A DNA stretch of 64,000 bases, taken from assembly GCA_027577415.1 (NCBI GenBank), contig JANBQS010000010.1, positions 16,786 to 80,785 of the forward strand, written 5' to 3'. Position numbers and translations under genes: made by a program. The DNA comes from Coemansia sp. RSA 922 (lineage: Eukaryota > Kickxellomycota > Kickxellomycetes > Kickxellales > Kickxellaceae). Below, in pieces: positions 30,229-40,667 of this stretch (positions are counted from its first letter, which is position 1; each line of letters starts with the position of its first letter). The notes beneath the pieces are model-generated. The model made no database searches. It had not been told where the DNA came from and saw nothing but the letters and a program-made list of their open reading frames with translations.

Positions 30229-30909
30229 ATGGCTGAACTTGCTACGCCTGCAATTCTTGTCATTAGCAATACGCTGTTGTTAGTTGGGATAGCTGCATAC
30301 CTGGATCAATACGGCCTTGCGCAGCTCTGCCAGATTCGGAAACAGGCCTGGCTACTGGTTACTCCGATTTTGTGGAAAAGTCCAAAGCTGTACAGCGAAA
30401 CAGGCCTTGATCTCTTTTCACGCACTGTTGGTACTGTACCCATGCTTCCACTTGGTGATGCTCAATGCTACAGCGACCTTGTCCAAGAGCTGGATTTTTC
30501 AACGATCCGTAACCCGTGGCACTGGCTATACCATTACCGACTCAATCCAATATTTACGTGCTGTACGCAGGTGAAAGCTCTCAAAATGGATAGGAATCGG
30601 GCCCTGAGTGGTTTCGATTTTAGGCGCCTTTTACAGGACAGTTCGTTTCTTTGCTCATCTCTGACATCCTTGGATATCAGTGGTACAGCCTACAGTAACT
30701 ATTATTTGGTCACTGCTTTCGAACTGCTTCCTTGTATCAAGAAGTTGGATTTACACAGGAGCAATGCTACTTATAGAGTAGTGTATGCTATTCCCAAGTG
30801 TATGCCTGAACTCGAATGGTTGGATATCAGTGATTGTCGTAACCTTTGGTATTCTAGTACTAGGTCTCTCGTAAAGGCCTGTCCCAAGCTCACGTATTTC
30901 AAGTCTTAG
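30229..30909 (+). CDS. F-box-like / LRR protein (226 aa)
   Basis: The ATG at 30229 (M-A-E-L-A-T-P-A-I-L) is used; the frame upstream is T-rich leader. The first 60 residues resemble an F-box-like helical head (L-V-G-I-A-A-Y-L-D-Q-Y-G-L-A-Q-L-C-Q-I-R-K-Q-A-W). Leucine-rich repeats follow: L-T-S-L-D-I-S-G-T, I-K-K-L-D-L-H-R-S-N, L-E-W-L-D-I-S-D-C. It ends C-P-K-L-T-Y-F-K-S, mid-repeat, so it may be a C-terminally shortened member. A broken paralogue begins 210 bp downstream. F-box-like heads usually bring substrates to SCF ubiquitin ligases; that role is inferred. Confidence 0.65.
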   Translation: MAELATPAILVISNTLLLVGIAAYLDQYGLAQLCQIRKQAWLLVTPILWKSPKLYSETGLDLFSRTVGTVPMLPLGDAQCYSDLVQELDFSTIRNPWHWLYHYRLNPIFTCCTQVKALKMDRNRALSGFDFRRLLQDSSFLCSSLTSLDISGTAYSNYYLVTAFELLPCIKKLDLHRSNATYRVVYAIPKCMPELEWLDISDCRNLWYSSTRSLVKACPKLTYFKS

Positions 30910-31118
30910 TATTCTCAATAACTATTAGTCAAACACGGCGAGATTCCTGATTAATGACAAAGTCTAATTAGTCATTGCATCTCTTGTATCAATAATTCTT
31001 ATCTTCAAGGCCCTGCCTACAAAAAAAAGAGGTGCAAAATGAATGCGCTATTATCTTTTTTATTTTTATTTTTGAAATAATACAATATTTTTTTATAAAC
31101 TTGCACAATAACTTTTTC

Positions 31119-31505
31119 ATGTCATCCTTTGCTTTACCCACATACTTGGTTTTCAGCAACGTTCTTCTCGTGGACAAAATCATGGGTTACTTGGAACAGC
31201 ACGAATTGGCTTAGCTCTGCTTGACTTGGAGACAAACGAGGCTTTTGGTAATTCCTCATCTGTGGAAGAGACCTCAACTGCTGTCCATTGAGCAAATCAG
31301 ACTGTTTCTCCGCTCTATTTTTACTCTACCCTAGCATTCTCTTGGTTATGATCGGTGTTATGGCGACCTTGTCCAAGCTTTTACTCTATTACTCCTATCC
31401 GCTTATAAAACCTGCTAACAAATATAATGCTAATCTGATCTTGATAACTGTCGGAAATTGTCAATTGGAGCTCAAATTAAGAAAACTCAAGTGTAACATG
31501 CAGGT
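31119..31505 (+). pseudogene. F-box-like / LRR paralogue with premature stop
   Basis: The ATG at 31119 opens a frame parallel to 30229: S-N-V-L-L-V-D-K-I-M-G-Y-L-E-Q-H-E-L-A then TAG where the intact copy has Gln, with the match continuing in frame (L-C-L-T-W-R-Q-T-R-L-L-V-I-P-H-L-W-K-R-P-Q-L) to a second TAG, then C-Y-G-D-L-V-Q. A tandem duplicate of the 30229 gene, dead by nonsense mutations. Confidence 0.7.
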
Positions 31506-31606
31506 GACGTATTTGTTTGCATTACTTATTTGTTCTCTTGCATCGCTCACTTTTATTTTATTTAGTTTTCTTCTTCTTCTTTTTTTCTACTTTTTACTTT
31601 GACTAC

Positions 31607-34206
31607 ATGCCTCCTCAAAGAACTACTCAGTTCTCAAATGCCTCTGGGGCAGTTGCTCACGAAAGTCGACACCTGCCACTTCAGGGTCCGCCTTCTGATA
31701 ATCCATCAACTACACAACAGACGGGTGGGCTGAGCGCCAGCATTTGAAGGGCTATTGTCAAAGAGGCCCGTTTACTCAAGAAACATGATAAATTGGTCAC
31801 ATGGGGTCGCCTATCCGAAAGATATCGCCTTCCGGTTGACACTCTACATAGCATTTGTAGTCAGGCAAATGCCGACACTGAGCGGAGACAGCAGAAACGC
31901 AATCTGGTGGCCAGGGCTGCAGACCGCAGAAAGCTGAAAAGCATGCTGAATGCTAATAGTGCTAGGCGCAGACAGCTGCTAGGTGTGCTTGTGGCAATTG
32001 CTTCTGAGTGTAGACAGCAACAGTCCGCGTTGGTGGCCAGGGCTGCGGAGCGGCACTTTGACAATGCATTATGTCAGTGCAATTGGGAGGCTGTAGCCAG
32101 CAAGTTAGATACTCCTCTTATCGAGTGCTTGGATCTTTTCAATGCCGCAGACTCGACGATAAGGCCTCTCTCGCTGATTGGGGTCTATGGCGGCTGGTCA
32201 AGGACAGACATGGACAAGCTGAGGATGTTTATTGCCGATAACTACACAGACAGCTCAACCGTTGAGTGGAAGCTTGCTGGTGCCTACATGAGCGTGTACT
32301 CATTGGAGTGTCAGCACGTGGAACAGGCCACATATAACGAACCAATCAACGGAGTGGCCTACAGGCGGATACAAAACTTTTGCAACTCTGGGATGAGCTG
32401 GAATGATATCCACGAGCACTTTCTCCAGTATCCTAACGTCACGTCGCTTCAGACTAGATGGCGTTGGTTGAAAATAATGCTGAAAGTACAGGCGGGCGAC
32501 TCTCTTTCTGCCGAATGGACTGACACTGAGCGTGAGCTAATAAAGGACTTGATAGATTGGCATGTTCAGTCGGCAACTAGGTCAGAGTTGGTGGACATTA
32601 TCAAGTGTGAGTTGCCCGCTAGGCTGTTAAGCGACATTCACCTATTATCTGGCCAATACATCTACGAGCTTGAAACGCGCCAATTGCATGTGGACCAAAT
32701 GACTCGGCTGCAAGATCTGGTAGTCGAGTATGGCAAGGACTGGGACTGCATCAGCAAGGAGTTGGGCGTGCTGCCATCCAGGGCTCGACACAACTCGATC
32801 ATGTATGGCGGAGATGCAGTACAACCTCTAGTGGAATTGCCCCCGTCGTGTCAAGTAAATATGACTGTCACTTTATTCTTGGGTAAGTAATCGCAAGCAG
32901 TCTTGACAGTGTGTTGTTGATGCTTATGTTAAATGCTCATATTTTTTCGTGTTGTCACACATGTGATTGTAGATCCGGGGCAACAAGACGACGCAATTTT
33001 AGGGTCTACCTGGTCCGCAGCAGATGATGAGACTCTGTTGAAAATTGTCAATGGTTCTGGTGTAAGGTCTGATGACAAGTGGGAGCACATTAGCCAAGAG
33101 CTTGGTCGTTCAGTGCTAGAATGCAGAGCATGGTTTAGCGATATAAATCTTAGATTTATACAAGGCATGGATGATCATGAGCGCCAAGAGAGACATGCGG
33201 AATTTGTGAGCCATGCGAGCCTTGTGAGCCTTGTGACTAGCAAGGTTCAATGGCAGTTCGACTCGAGTAGTGCTGTTGACTGGACGCAAGTCAGCCAAGC
33301 AATGGGACTGGGCATATGTGAGTGCTACGAACTCAGCCGGTACGACGTTGGCAAGGACAGCTGGCAGTACGATCCAGACATTTTCACAAAGCATGGCTGA
33401 CTGGATGACCTGTTGTATCAAGGAGCACTATCCAGCCCCGGGGCCAGTGAACTATTGCGCTGTGTCGAACTATATGTGGGTTGATATGAAGGATTGCATC
33501 CACATGCACAGCATGCTGCAGGGCAAGTTCAAGTGGACTGTGGCTGACTATGAACGGGCGGCTGTGCTCAAGGCTCAGGGACTTACTTTCAAAGAGGTCG
33601 CATGACATTTATCCCCTGCACTTTGTCCAAAAAATGTGGACAGGGCTCTGAAAAGATACTCATCACCAAAGCCAGTACAGATGTGGTTCACCACAGATGA
33701 AATGGAAGAGATATCCAGGCTTGTAGATGAGTATGCGGGAAAGTACCCAGTCGTTGAGATTGTGGCCAAAATTAGCGAACAGATAGAAATCAGAAATCGA
33801 CGTAATTACCACTACACAGTTTCTAGGCATATAGCTGCGCACCCGCACTACCAGGACAAATTGGACAGCATCGACTATACCGATTTGGCCCTTCGCATTG
33901 CACATGGCCAGACGACAGTCAGTCTTGTGGCAAAGGAATTGGATGTACCTCATTCTGCTTTGACAAACCGTTTACAGACCATTAATAGAAAGCAGTACTC
34001 GCCAATCTGGACAGATGAGGAGATTCACAAGCTGGTCGACTACACGCAGACTTGCAATTCAAAACCGGACTATGGCTACTTTAGCAATTTTCTGGGCACA
34101 AAGAGCCCCTGACAGTGCTATAGCAAGACTGCCTTCCTTAGGAGCAAGGGTGTCTTACCTCCCATTTCAAAGTCTTTGGTTTGATGATAGTCGGTACTTG
34201 TATTAA
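31607..34206 (+). pseudogene. Myb/SANT-domain protein gene, several lesions, one intron
   Basis: The ATG at 31607 follows a T-rich leader. The coded protein holds several Trp-spaced SANT-like modules (W-T-D-T-E-R-E-L near 32517; Y-G-K-D-W-D-C-I-S-K-E-L-G; W-S-A-A-D-D-E-T-L-L near 33010; K-W-E-H-I-S-Q-E-L-G; W-T-D-E-E-I-H-K-L near 34010). In-frame TGA occurs at 31745-31747 (a related fragment at 47.7 kb has CAA there), 33603-33605 and 34110-34112, and the frame changes near 33390. A likely intron, 32883-32972, has GTAAGT and TGTAG ends and keeps phase. A decayed member of a Myb-like family common in Kickxellales (established only from memory). Confidence 0.6.
32883..32972 (+). other. Putative 90-nt spliceosomal intron in the Myb-like gene
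   Basis: 5' GTAAGT, 3' TGATTGTAG. Splicing joins phase-1 codon halves and moves directly from the end of the T-L-F-L-G coding block to D-P-G-Q-Q-D-D, keeping the frame. Without splicing the frame stops at 32890. Confidence 0.6.
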
Positions 34207-34800
34207 GAGAGTACATTAAATGAATGTAATATTATTCAACCTAGTGTAATAGCTCAGAAATGTGTGCAAACACATTTTGACGTACTTGGTATATCAAATC
34301 GATACAACAAAGTTATTTTATTGCTTTAATAATTTTTTTGTCTAGAAACGGATTCAAGCTCCATTGGCTAAATAACAGCTAACTAACAAAGGCCTTGTTG
34401 ACGCTAGCTATTAGATAGTAGAAATAAAGTATGTTATAATAAAGAATAAAAATAAAAATCAGAGTTAAGCTAACTCCAGAAACCATTCAACATCTAGTGC
34501 GCCGTCGTGCACACTTATAAACGCTACGTCGTCTAGCGTCACTCCTAATCCCAATCAGCTAATCCGCTAGATGGCGTCCCGTAAACGGATGGAACAGGCC
34601 GACTAAATAAATACTATCCAACACTAGCTAAGGCAGGTGTGGCAACAAAATCTTATTTTCACAAACAAGAAAGGAGAAGAACGATGACAAATATTTTAGT
34701 TCTAGCTGCAACCTAGCAGGGGCGAATATCCCTAGTAGCAGGAGAAAATGCCGAGTGTAGACCTTAGCCAGCTCATGGCAAAGTGCAGGTCTCCACTTCA
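34207..34800. other. AT-rich intergenic, no gene seen
   Basis: Follows the Myb pseudogene. No coding resemblance. The stretch from about 34680 onward shows loose similarity to the upstream modules of group A genes (TTCTAGCTGCAACCTAGCAG, CGAGTGTAGACCTTAGCC). Confidence 0.4.
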
Positions 34801-35093
34801 ACACGTGTTTTCTTTGAAATAAAGGAAGCAAGCGTTTCTCCACCCCCAATTATTTTTGCTCACTCACTGCTGCTGCAGGAGGTGGATGGGAAAGTGCACT
34901 CAGCAAGCTGCTTAAAGTCTCCACTTCACCATGTGTTTCCTTTGTTTCAAAGCAAGCAAGCTAATTGCCCTCCCCATTTTTTTTTGCTTTTTTCGCATAT
35001 TCTAGAAGACATTTTTCTTGCTTGACTGCGCAACTTTTCTCATCTAGCCTCCTCTGGCATCAAACAGGTGAGGATTTTATTTTCCTCTTCTGC

Positions 35094-35102
35094 TATATAT
35101 AA
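35094..35102 (+). promoter_or_regulatory. TATA box of the 35185 group A copy
   Basis: CTGCTATATATAAAGCAAGC, 91 bp before the ATG. Confidence 0.6.
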
Positions 35103-35184
35103 AGCAAGCTGCTGCCTCTCCTAGCTAAATTCCAAATCACACACCACGACTCATTCATCTCAAACTATTCTATTCTTTTTTAGC

Positions 35185-35575
35185 ATGGGTATCCCTATCT
35201 TTTCTATTTATTATTACTACGCTGTTACCTGCAACTCTGAGGGCCTACCAGATATCAGTGGACAAGTTGTAAGAGATGAGAAAACTATTGATAAGGCAGT
35301 TGCTTCTCTTGCTGAACAAGTTAATCGAGATGCACAAACTGCGAAAAAAAAAAAAAAAAAAAATTAATATATGCTCATTTATCATAAGTGATGATGCCCT
35401 CACATCAATGGAATGGTACCAAGCCAATGAAACAAACCAAAATCAAGACGTATTTGTATACTTTGGCACCGAGGACAATAGATGTAAGGCTTGGATTGAT
35501 TGGGGAAAACTTTATGATGACAGATATAAAATGCTTAAGGAGCTAGCAAGCAAGTATGTTAGTAAGAGAATGTGA
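35185..35575 (+). pseudogene. Group A copy frameshifted at an A20 tract
   Basis: The ATG at 35185 opens M-G-I-P with Y-Y-Y-Y-A-V-T-C-N, G-L-P-D-I-S-G-Q-V, T-I-D-K-A-V-A-S-L and V-N-R-D-A-Q-T, all group A marks. It then enters a run of 20 A (35344-35363) and stops just after. The rest of the protein (M-E-W-Y-Q-A-N-E, D-V-F-V-Y-F-G-T-E-D, L-Y-D-D-R-Y-K-M-L-K-E-L-A-S-K-Y) is intact one frame over, ending at TGA 35573-35575. The promoter is intact. So everything except the length of the A tract looks functional. It may be a silenced copy, a slippage-switchable locus, or a sequencing length error. Confidence 0.75.
35344..35363. repeat. A20 homopolymer inside a coding region
   Basis: Twenty consecutive A interrupt the 35185 gene; the matching place in the 26074 gene reads TTTAAAAGAAATTTATG. 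Confidence 0.9.
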
Positions 35576-35794
35576 GTAGCCCACTATGCCACCTTTCTTT
35601 GAGGGATTGCATTTGCCACTCGCAAGGAATCTACTCAACAGCCTTAAGCACTTGGTATTATTAAGTATATATGTGAGTTTACACGTTGCTAATTGGAAAT
35701 ATGTATAATGTTTAGTGTAGCAAAGCAGAACCAGAATATAGATAAGAAATAAATGGCGTGTTAAATATAATATAGTGTAGATAAGTAGAAGCAA

Positions 35795-36060
35795 GGGTCC
35801 TATCCTGGCTTGCCATTCAATTGTTGGTTGTATAGCCTCAATATCGCTCTTTTTTATGACCACATGTATGTGGCACCCTTTATGCTAGCTTTTACACGCT
35901 TGAGTACTACATTGCACACACGGGCATCCGCAAAGCATCTGCTTATGCTAATTGTTGGCAGACAACGCTCAGCTTGGCTTGTGGCAGGAGAGGGTTGCAT
36001 GGCTACAGTAGTTATGCTGAGAACATTACCACTGCTGATTGCATGTGGCTTTGGCTATGT
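35795..36060. repeat. Dispersed repeat, copy 2
   Basis: Begins GGGTCCTATCCTGGCTTGCCA, then GTATAGCCTC and GGAGAGGGTTG; a diverged copy of 19936-20140 in the same orientation, with a longer middle. Confidence 0.55.
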
Positions 36061-36878
36061 AATGTTTAATGGTGTGCATTTTCTGCCTGCTTAGTAGCTT
36101 TCATAAAATTGTTTCCTTCTTTCAGAGTATTCTTTGAAATATAGTAAGCTGAGGGAATTAACACAGAGTGCCATGGTCTGAAGTGGACACAGAAGTAAAG
36201 AGAAAATACTTGTGGTTTTTGATAGGTTAGTTAGACTAATGAGCAGTGGGTTATACTCTTTTCAGGCCAGAAATTCCATAAAGTTTTTAAGAATTTTTCA
36301 AATAAATAACAAGGCGCCACCCCTCTTTCCTTACCCCTGGCTAAACTTGAAACATAGCACTGGCTGTTTTCAAGGTCGGTAGGTGGACACCCACTGCTTG
36401 TTAGCGTCTAGCTAACCTATCAAACCCTTTATCCCCATCTCGCGTTGAAGCAGGACATATCTACTGGCCCACTCAACAAACACCATGACTAGCATTAGCT
36501 GCATCTCCGAACGTCCCAAAATATCTCCATTCCCAAATATAACCAAATATGAATAACGACTATTCTGGTCCCAGCTGTAATTCAGCTGGGGTGAGCGCAC
36601 CCAAGTGGAATGGAGAAAAGGTGTCACACAATCGAATGGGAGGAGTAAGAGATAGAAAAATGTTTTGTGTAGGGTCCTTAGCCTGCCCCACCCCCAATGC
36701 CAATTTGCAAGCTACTTTCTATAGTGCATGTTCTTTGAAGCAAAGGAAAAAAGTATAGTGGCGATGTCATTTTCTTGCTTCTCTGCATTAAAGGGCAAGA
36801 AAGAGGAGAGAAAAAAAAGGCATTCATCAGCTGCAATAAGAAGAACAACAGGTTGCAAACTCGACATTCGTAAGCCTG

Positions 36879-36902
36879 CCTATGACGTAAGTCCTTTGAA
36901 AG
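36879..36902 (-). promoter_or_regulatory. Bipartite CAAAG/CRE-like element
   Basis: Minus strand: CTTTCAAAGGACTTACGTCATAGG. About 230 bp before the 37130 gene. Confidence 0.6.
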
Positions 36903-37041
36903 AAAGGGAAAAAATTGTGCTCCCCATTTTTTTTTTCTTTTTTTGCACATTCGGAAAAAATGTGCGGAATTTTTTTTGCTAGACAGCTGAATTTGCCTCC
37001 TCTGGCATCAAACAGGTGAGGATTTTATTTTCTCATTCTGC

Positions 37042-37048
37042 TATATAA
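37042..37048 (+). promoter_or_regulatory. TATA box of the 37130 copy
   Basis: TTCTGCTATATAAAG, 88 bp before the ATG. Confidence 0.6.
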
Positions 37049-37129
37049 AGGGGGCTGCTGCTACTCCTTGCTACATTCCAAACACTCACCTGAACTCATC
37101 TCTATCAAACTATTATGCTCTTTTTCAAT

Positions 37130-37499
37130 ATGAGTATCCCTACTCCTCCTATTTATTATTATGCATTTAGTCTTGATGCTAACTACTGCGAAAGTGTTAA
37201 AATAGATAATAGCAAGTTTAATGAGGCGATAAACAATTTAATAACTCAAGCTGAAAAGTCGGGTAAAGAGCTGTATTTGGTTGATTTTGGTCATAGTTTT
37301 GGCAATTTTACGCATTTACCTCGCGATAAAAAGAATGATATCGAGTAAGATTGAAGCCGATGTACATGTCTTTATATTTGTAGGCAATGAGTATGATGTA
37401 GGCCTTTTAAAGAATAGATTTTTAGGCGGTTATTCTATGCGTGATCTCTTTGAAGACTGGGTTGCTCAAGAAGGTAGGAGACGTGCCAATCCGCAATAG
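37130..37499 (+). pseudogene. Divergent group A copy with a frameshift
   Basis: ATG at 37130 (M-S-I-P, aligned to M-G-I-P in other members; an ATG at 37115 is in the same frame). The start P-I-Y-Y-Y-A-F and the middle F-N-E-A-I-N-N-L-I fit group A. The frame stops at 37346-37348 right after D-K-K-N-D-I-E, while the expected core D-V-H-V-F-I-F-V-G-N-E continues one frame over to a TAG at 37497-37499. A one-base change near the AAAAAG at 37328 would explain it. The promoter is intact. Likely a pseudogene, though a shorter 72-residue product could be made. Confidence 0.6.
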
Positions 37500-37735
37500 T
37501 TGTTGAGAGAGCTTTCAATCTACATTATATGTTAGTCATTCGGCTCTATATAATAGTCACCTAGGTTTTAGTTAATATTCCAACAGCTTAGAGGCTGCAC
37601 TTCCATGGTCCACCAGTAGTTTCCAATATTAACATCCTCTTTTTTTAAAACATTACATAGCAGAGCTTTAACATGATATTGTTAATCGTATGACGAGAGA
37701 AAGTGAATAGAAAGAGTAAAAAAAAAGTAGTAATG

Positions 37736-39037
37736 TTAGAAGAATCCCCTCTTCTTCTTATCCTTGGACGGCATTCTCTGGACAGGTTCACCCGTATGAG
37801 CCAAGACAGCGGCAGCGGCAGCATCCATGGAGGTATTCTGAGGCTGGTTGTTTCCGACCCTATTGCGCTTATCCTCCAGCTCGATTCTTTGTTTCTCCAA
37901 GACAGCCTTCATCTGCTGATGTCTCGAGTGAAGTTCCTCCTCGGACTGCTTCAACTTGCCCTCCTTCTCCTGCACCTTCTGCCTAAAGACCGCAGCCATC
38001 TCAGCCTCCAGCTTTCCCATCTTGGCGCCATGCAGGCGCTCCTCCTCCTCCAGCTGCTGGCGGGGGTTGAACTCGCGGAACACCGCGTTATCCTGCACAT
38101 GGCCCAACGCCAGAAGCTTCTGCGTGCGGTAGGCCTCGTACAAGCCGACGTCCGTGGCGTCGCGCAGCTCCTCCATGTGCGTGCGGAGGAGCATCTGCCG
38201 CAACGACACAAAATCGTTATGGGTCTCGTTCTCGACCTCAATGACGCCCCACGGGTACTTGCGGCCACGCACCTTGGTGCCGTCCGCGCGCTCCACGAGC
38301 TTCTCGCTGCCGACCACAGCGAAAGGCACCTTGCTGGCAATAGCCTTATTGTCGGCTACGGTCTCGGGGTCGTCAAACAGGTCAGACACAGGCTTGAAGA
38401 TCTGGATACCATGGTAATTGATATCGGCCATAATCCGAGCCTTGAACGTCTCCACCTCGCGGCCAGCCAAAGTATCCGAGCGAGCAATAACCGGGATAAG
38501 GTTAACACGAGTATGCAGGTGCTTCATAAACTCAATGTCAATGGCACGCAGTCCATGCCCCGAAGGCCGGATAAAGTACAATACGGCGTTAACCCTGTTA
38601 TCGACGATCTTGGACCTGTTCACCCGGTTCTCCTGTGCCAGGTACGCGTCAAAGCGAGACTCGATGTTCTCGAGAATAGGACGCCACGCCTCATCGTTGT
38701 TGATAGAGTCACCGAACCCCGGCGTATCGACAACAGACAGACGGAGACGGACGCCGTTTTCCTGGATATCAGCACTCACCGAAGTTATCTCCACGCCGCT
38801 ACGCACTGCAGCCACCTCGCTAGCGTCAGTGTCTTTGGTGGGATACACTTTGCTCTCAAACAAGGTGTTGATGAGCGTCGACTTGCCTAAACCAGACTCT
38901 CCTACGACCATGAGAGTAAAGTTGAACCCACGCTTAATGGAACGACGGTGCTCCTGGTTGGGAAAGTTAGAGAACCCGACGTATCCGTTCATCTTCTTCT
39001 TTATCGCACCGTTACCCTGGTTCTGTACTGAGCGCAT
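37736..39037 (-). CDS. CDC3: Septin, Cdc3 type
   Basis: A 433-residue septin GTPase that assembles into filaments at the neck or septum. The N-terminal N-G-Y-V-G-F-S-N-F-P-N-Q plus polybasic R-R-S-I-K-R-G (31-37) would contact membrane phosphoinositides. P-loop G-E-S-G-L-G-K-S-T (46-54), Switch II D-T-P-G-F-G-D (104-110), G4 A-R-S-D (185-188, Lys replaced by Arg compared with the usual A-K-A-D), septin unique element with Y-P-W-G-V-I-E-V-E-N. Residues about 340-395 are a coiled coil (L-E-A-E-M-A-A-V-F-R-Q-K-V-Q-E-K-E). The G-Y-V-G-F opening, E-V-E-N and F-R-E-F-N-P segments match Cdc3. The C-terminus is basic (S-K-D-K-K-K-R-G-F-F). Confidence 0.93.
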   Translation of the reverse strand: MRSVQNQGNGAIKKKMNGYVGFSNFPNQEHRRSIKRGFNFTLMVVGESGLGKSTLINTLFESKVYPTKDTDASEVAAVRSGVEITSVSADIQENGVRLRLSVVDTPGFGDSINNDEAWRPILENIESRFDAYLAQENRVNRSKIVDNRVNAVLYFIRPSGHGLRAIDIEFMKHLHTRVNLIPVIARSDTLAGREVETFKARIMADINYHGIQIFKPVSDLFDDPETVADNKAIASKVPFAVVGSEKLVERADGTKVRGRKYPWGVIEVENETHNDFVSLRQMLLRTHMEELRDATDVGLYEAYRTQKLLALGHVQDNAVFREFNPRQQLEEEERLHGAKMGKLEAEMAAVFRQKVQEKEGKLKQSEEELHSRHQQMKAVLEKQRIELEDKRNRVGNNQPQNTSMDAAAAAVLAHTGEPVQRMPSKDKKKRGFF

Positions 39038-39394
39038 TTCTATAAAAAAAAGAAAAGGAAAAAAAAGGAGAGGGAGAGATGAGAAGAGAGGTAATTAGAA
39101 GAAGAAGAAGAAAAAAGGTGAGTACGAAAAAAGAGAAAAAGTGTTTGTACTTACTCGAATTGGAAAACAATAAAAATAAAATAAAAACGAGATGAGGGAA
39201 GAAAAATAAAATAGGGAATGTGAGTATTAGCGAGAAAAAAAGTAGGGAGGAAATAAAGCGAGTTTTATAGTGTGGAGCGAAAGAAAAAGAGAAAGAGACT
39301 GTCGGTCTGTTTACACATTCCCAGTCCACCTCCCCCCACCTGCTATTGGTCCAAAAGAACACAAGCAGGTTTTCCTTTGTGTTTTCGCTTGCGA

Positions 39395-40375
39395 TTATGC
39401 GTATCGCAAGATAGCTTTTTGTATTTTATCTTCCGCCATGACGCTCGCCGATCCATTAGTACTTTGTCTACAATAATCAGGGACGCCTCTCAATGGATAC
39501 GAGTACTCCACCGGGTACTCATAATGCCCACCATAACTCCGACTATGCCTCAGCCGATACACCGGCGGTTTACCCACCGAAGCGACCTCATAATTGAAAA
39601 CACCCGGCGCGTTCAACACTGTCCAAGTAACCAAAACCAAGCCCACCGGCAAAACGTTCAGCAAGTACCAAGTAGCCTCTCCACCGACCCGACCCAACGG
39701 CAAAAGCGTCTGTGCCAGTGCATAACAGCTCCACACCAGCAACAAGATAAACGCAATAACGAGACACGCCACCTCCACCAACAAGCATCGACCTTCGTTC
39801 GCCACAGCTTTCCACACACTAACCAATAGTCCGATACCCGAGCCCGCCACCATAGCAGAAACACTAGAAACATGCAATATATGTCCAATATGCCTGTACC
39901 ATGCCTCCCCGTAGAAAGTCAAAGGCAGGGCGACCGACTCCAAAACCACACAGCCCACAAACACTAGAGCACCGACAAAAACTAATAACCCCGGGAATGG
40001 CGTCCGTCCGTCCTCCACATACGAGATCCAATTCCCGCACATACCAAACGCAGTAGCCAGTAAAAAGTACGCCGTAACAGAGTCCAATATAAAAGATCCA
40101 ATATACATTGATGTTCCATCAACCATAGATCCGCGCAAAAATAACGATATCGATAGACACAGACTAGCCACAACTGCTCCAATATACATTGGTGACCGTG
40201 CTAAAACTGCAATCGCCAAAGACGTGAGAAAAAGAGCAATAAACAGACCGCCGATACCGTAAGCTACGCTCTGACTGGGCATATACTGTAGAAACGGCGT
40301 ATCCAAAACGACATTGCTGGTGACAGGAAAATAAAACGTGTGGGTGCCGAATGTCGGCGTAAATACAGTCAGCAT
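39395..40375 (-). CDS. Seven-span membrane protein, RTA1-like (weak)
   Basis: A 326-residue protein from ATG 40375 (M-L-T-V-F-T-P-T-F). About seven hydrophobic spans follow an N-terminal hydrophilic segment, for example around residues 40-60, 68-85, 95-115, 132-152, 170-190, 205-225 and 238-258. The last span pattern W-Y-L-L-N-V-L-P-V-G-L then L-N-A-P-G-V-F recalls the F-Y-x-F-D-x-x-P-M ... H-P-G end of fungal RTA1-like proteins. The C-terminal tail is cytoplasmic and Tyr/Ser-rich. It is paralogous to the next gene upstream (L-N-A-P-S-I-F at the same place). Substrate or ligand unknown. Confidence 0.75.
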   Translation of the reverse strand: MLTVFTPTFGTHTFYFPVTSNVVLDTPFLQYMPSQSVAYGIGGLFIALFLTSLAIAVLARSPMYIGAVVASLCLSISLFLRGSMVDGTSMYIGSFILDSVTAYFLLATAFGMCGNWISYVEDGRTPFPGLLVFVGALVFVGCVVLESVALPLTFYGEAWYRHIGHILHVSSVSAMVAGSGIGLLVSVWKAVANEGRCLLVEVACLVIAFILLLVWSCYALAQTLLPLGRVGGEATWYLLNVLPVGLVLVTWTVLNAPGVFNYEVASVGKPPVYRLRHSRSYGGHYEYPVEYSYPLRGVPDYCRQSTNGSASVMAEDKIQKAILRYA

Positions 40376-40667
40376 TATGAAAAAAAATAAGTTATTTAAA
40401 GTATAGATTAAAAAATGTGAGAGAGAGAAAAAAGTCTGTTGGTCCAAAAAAAAAATCTTGTTGTCGATAACCTCCTTCTCCCCCCAAGCTCTATAAAACA
40501 GTAAGTGGGGGATACGAGGGACTTGGATTGAGCAGAACCCTAAAAAGAAACGACAACAACACGCGTTTCTTCAGCACGCTATAATCCACTATAGTAACGA
40601 TTGTTCTCTGTAACAATCGACATTAGAGCATAGAGTAGAATAAATTTAATGGTATAAAAAAAGTGGT

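Larger units (their letters stand above)
36148..37129 (+). repeat. Upstream module copy 2 (group A promoter, about 1 kb)
   Basis: Direct copy of 24937-26073: CACAGAGTGCCATGGTCTGA, GAGCAGTGGGTTATACTC, CCAGCTGTAATTCAGCTGGG, GGGTCCTTAGCCTGCCCC, GATGTCATTTTCTTGCTT and the TATA box are shared in order. Copy 2 lacks about 100 bp present in copy 1. Leads into the group A gene at 37130. Confidence 0.8.
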
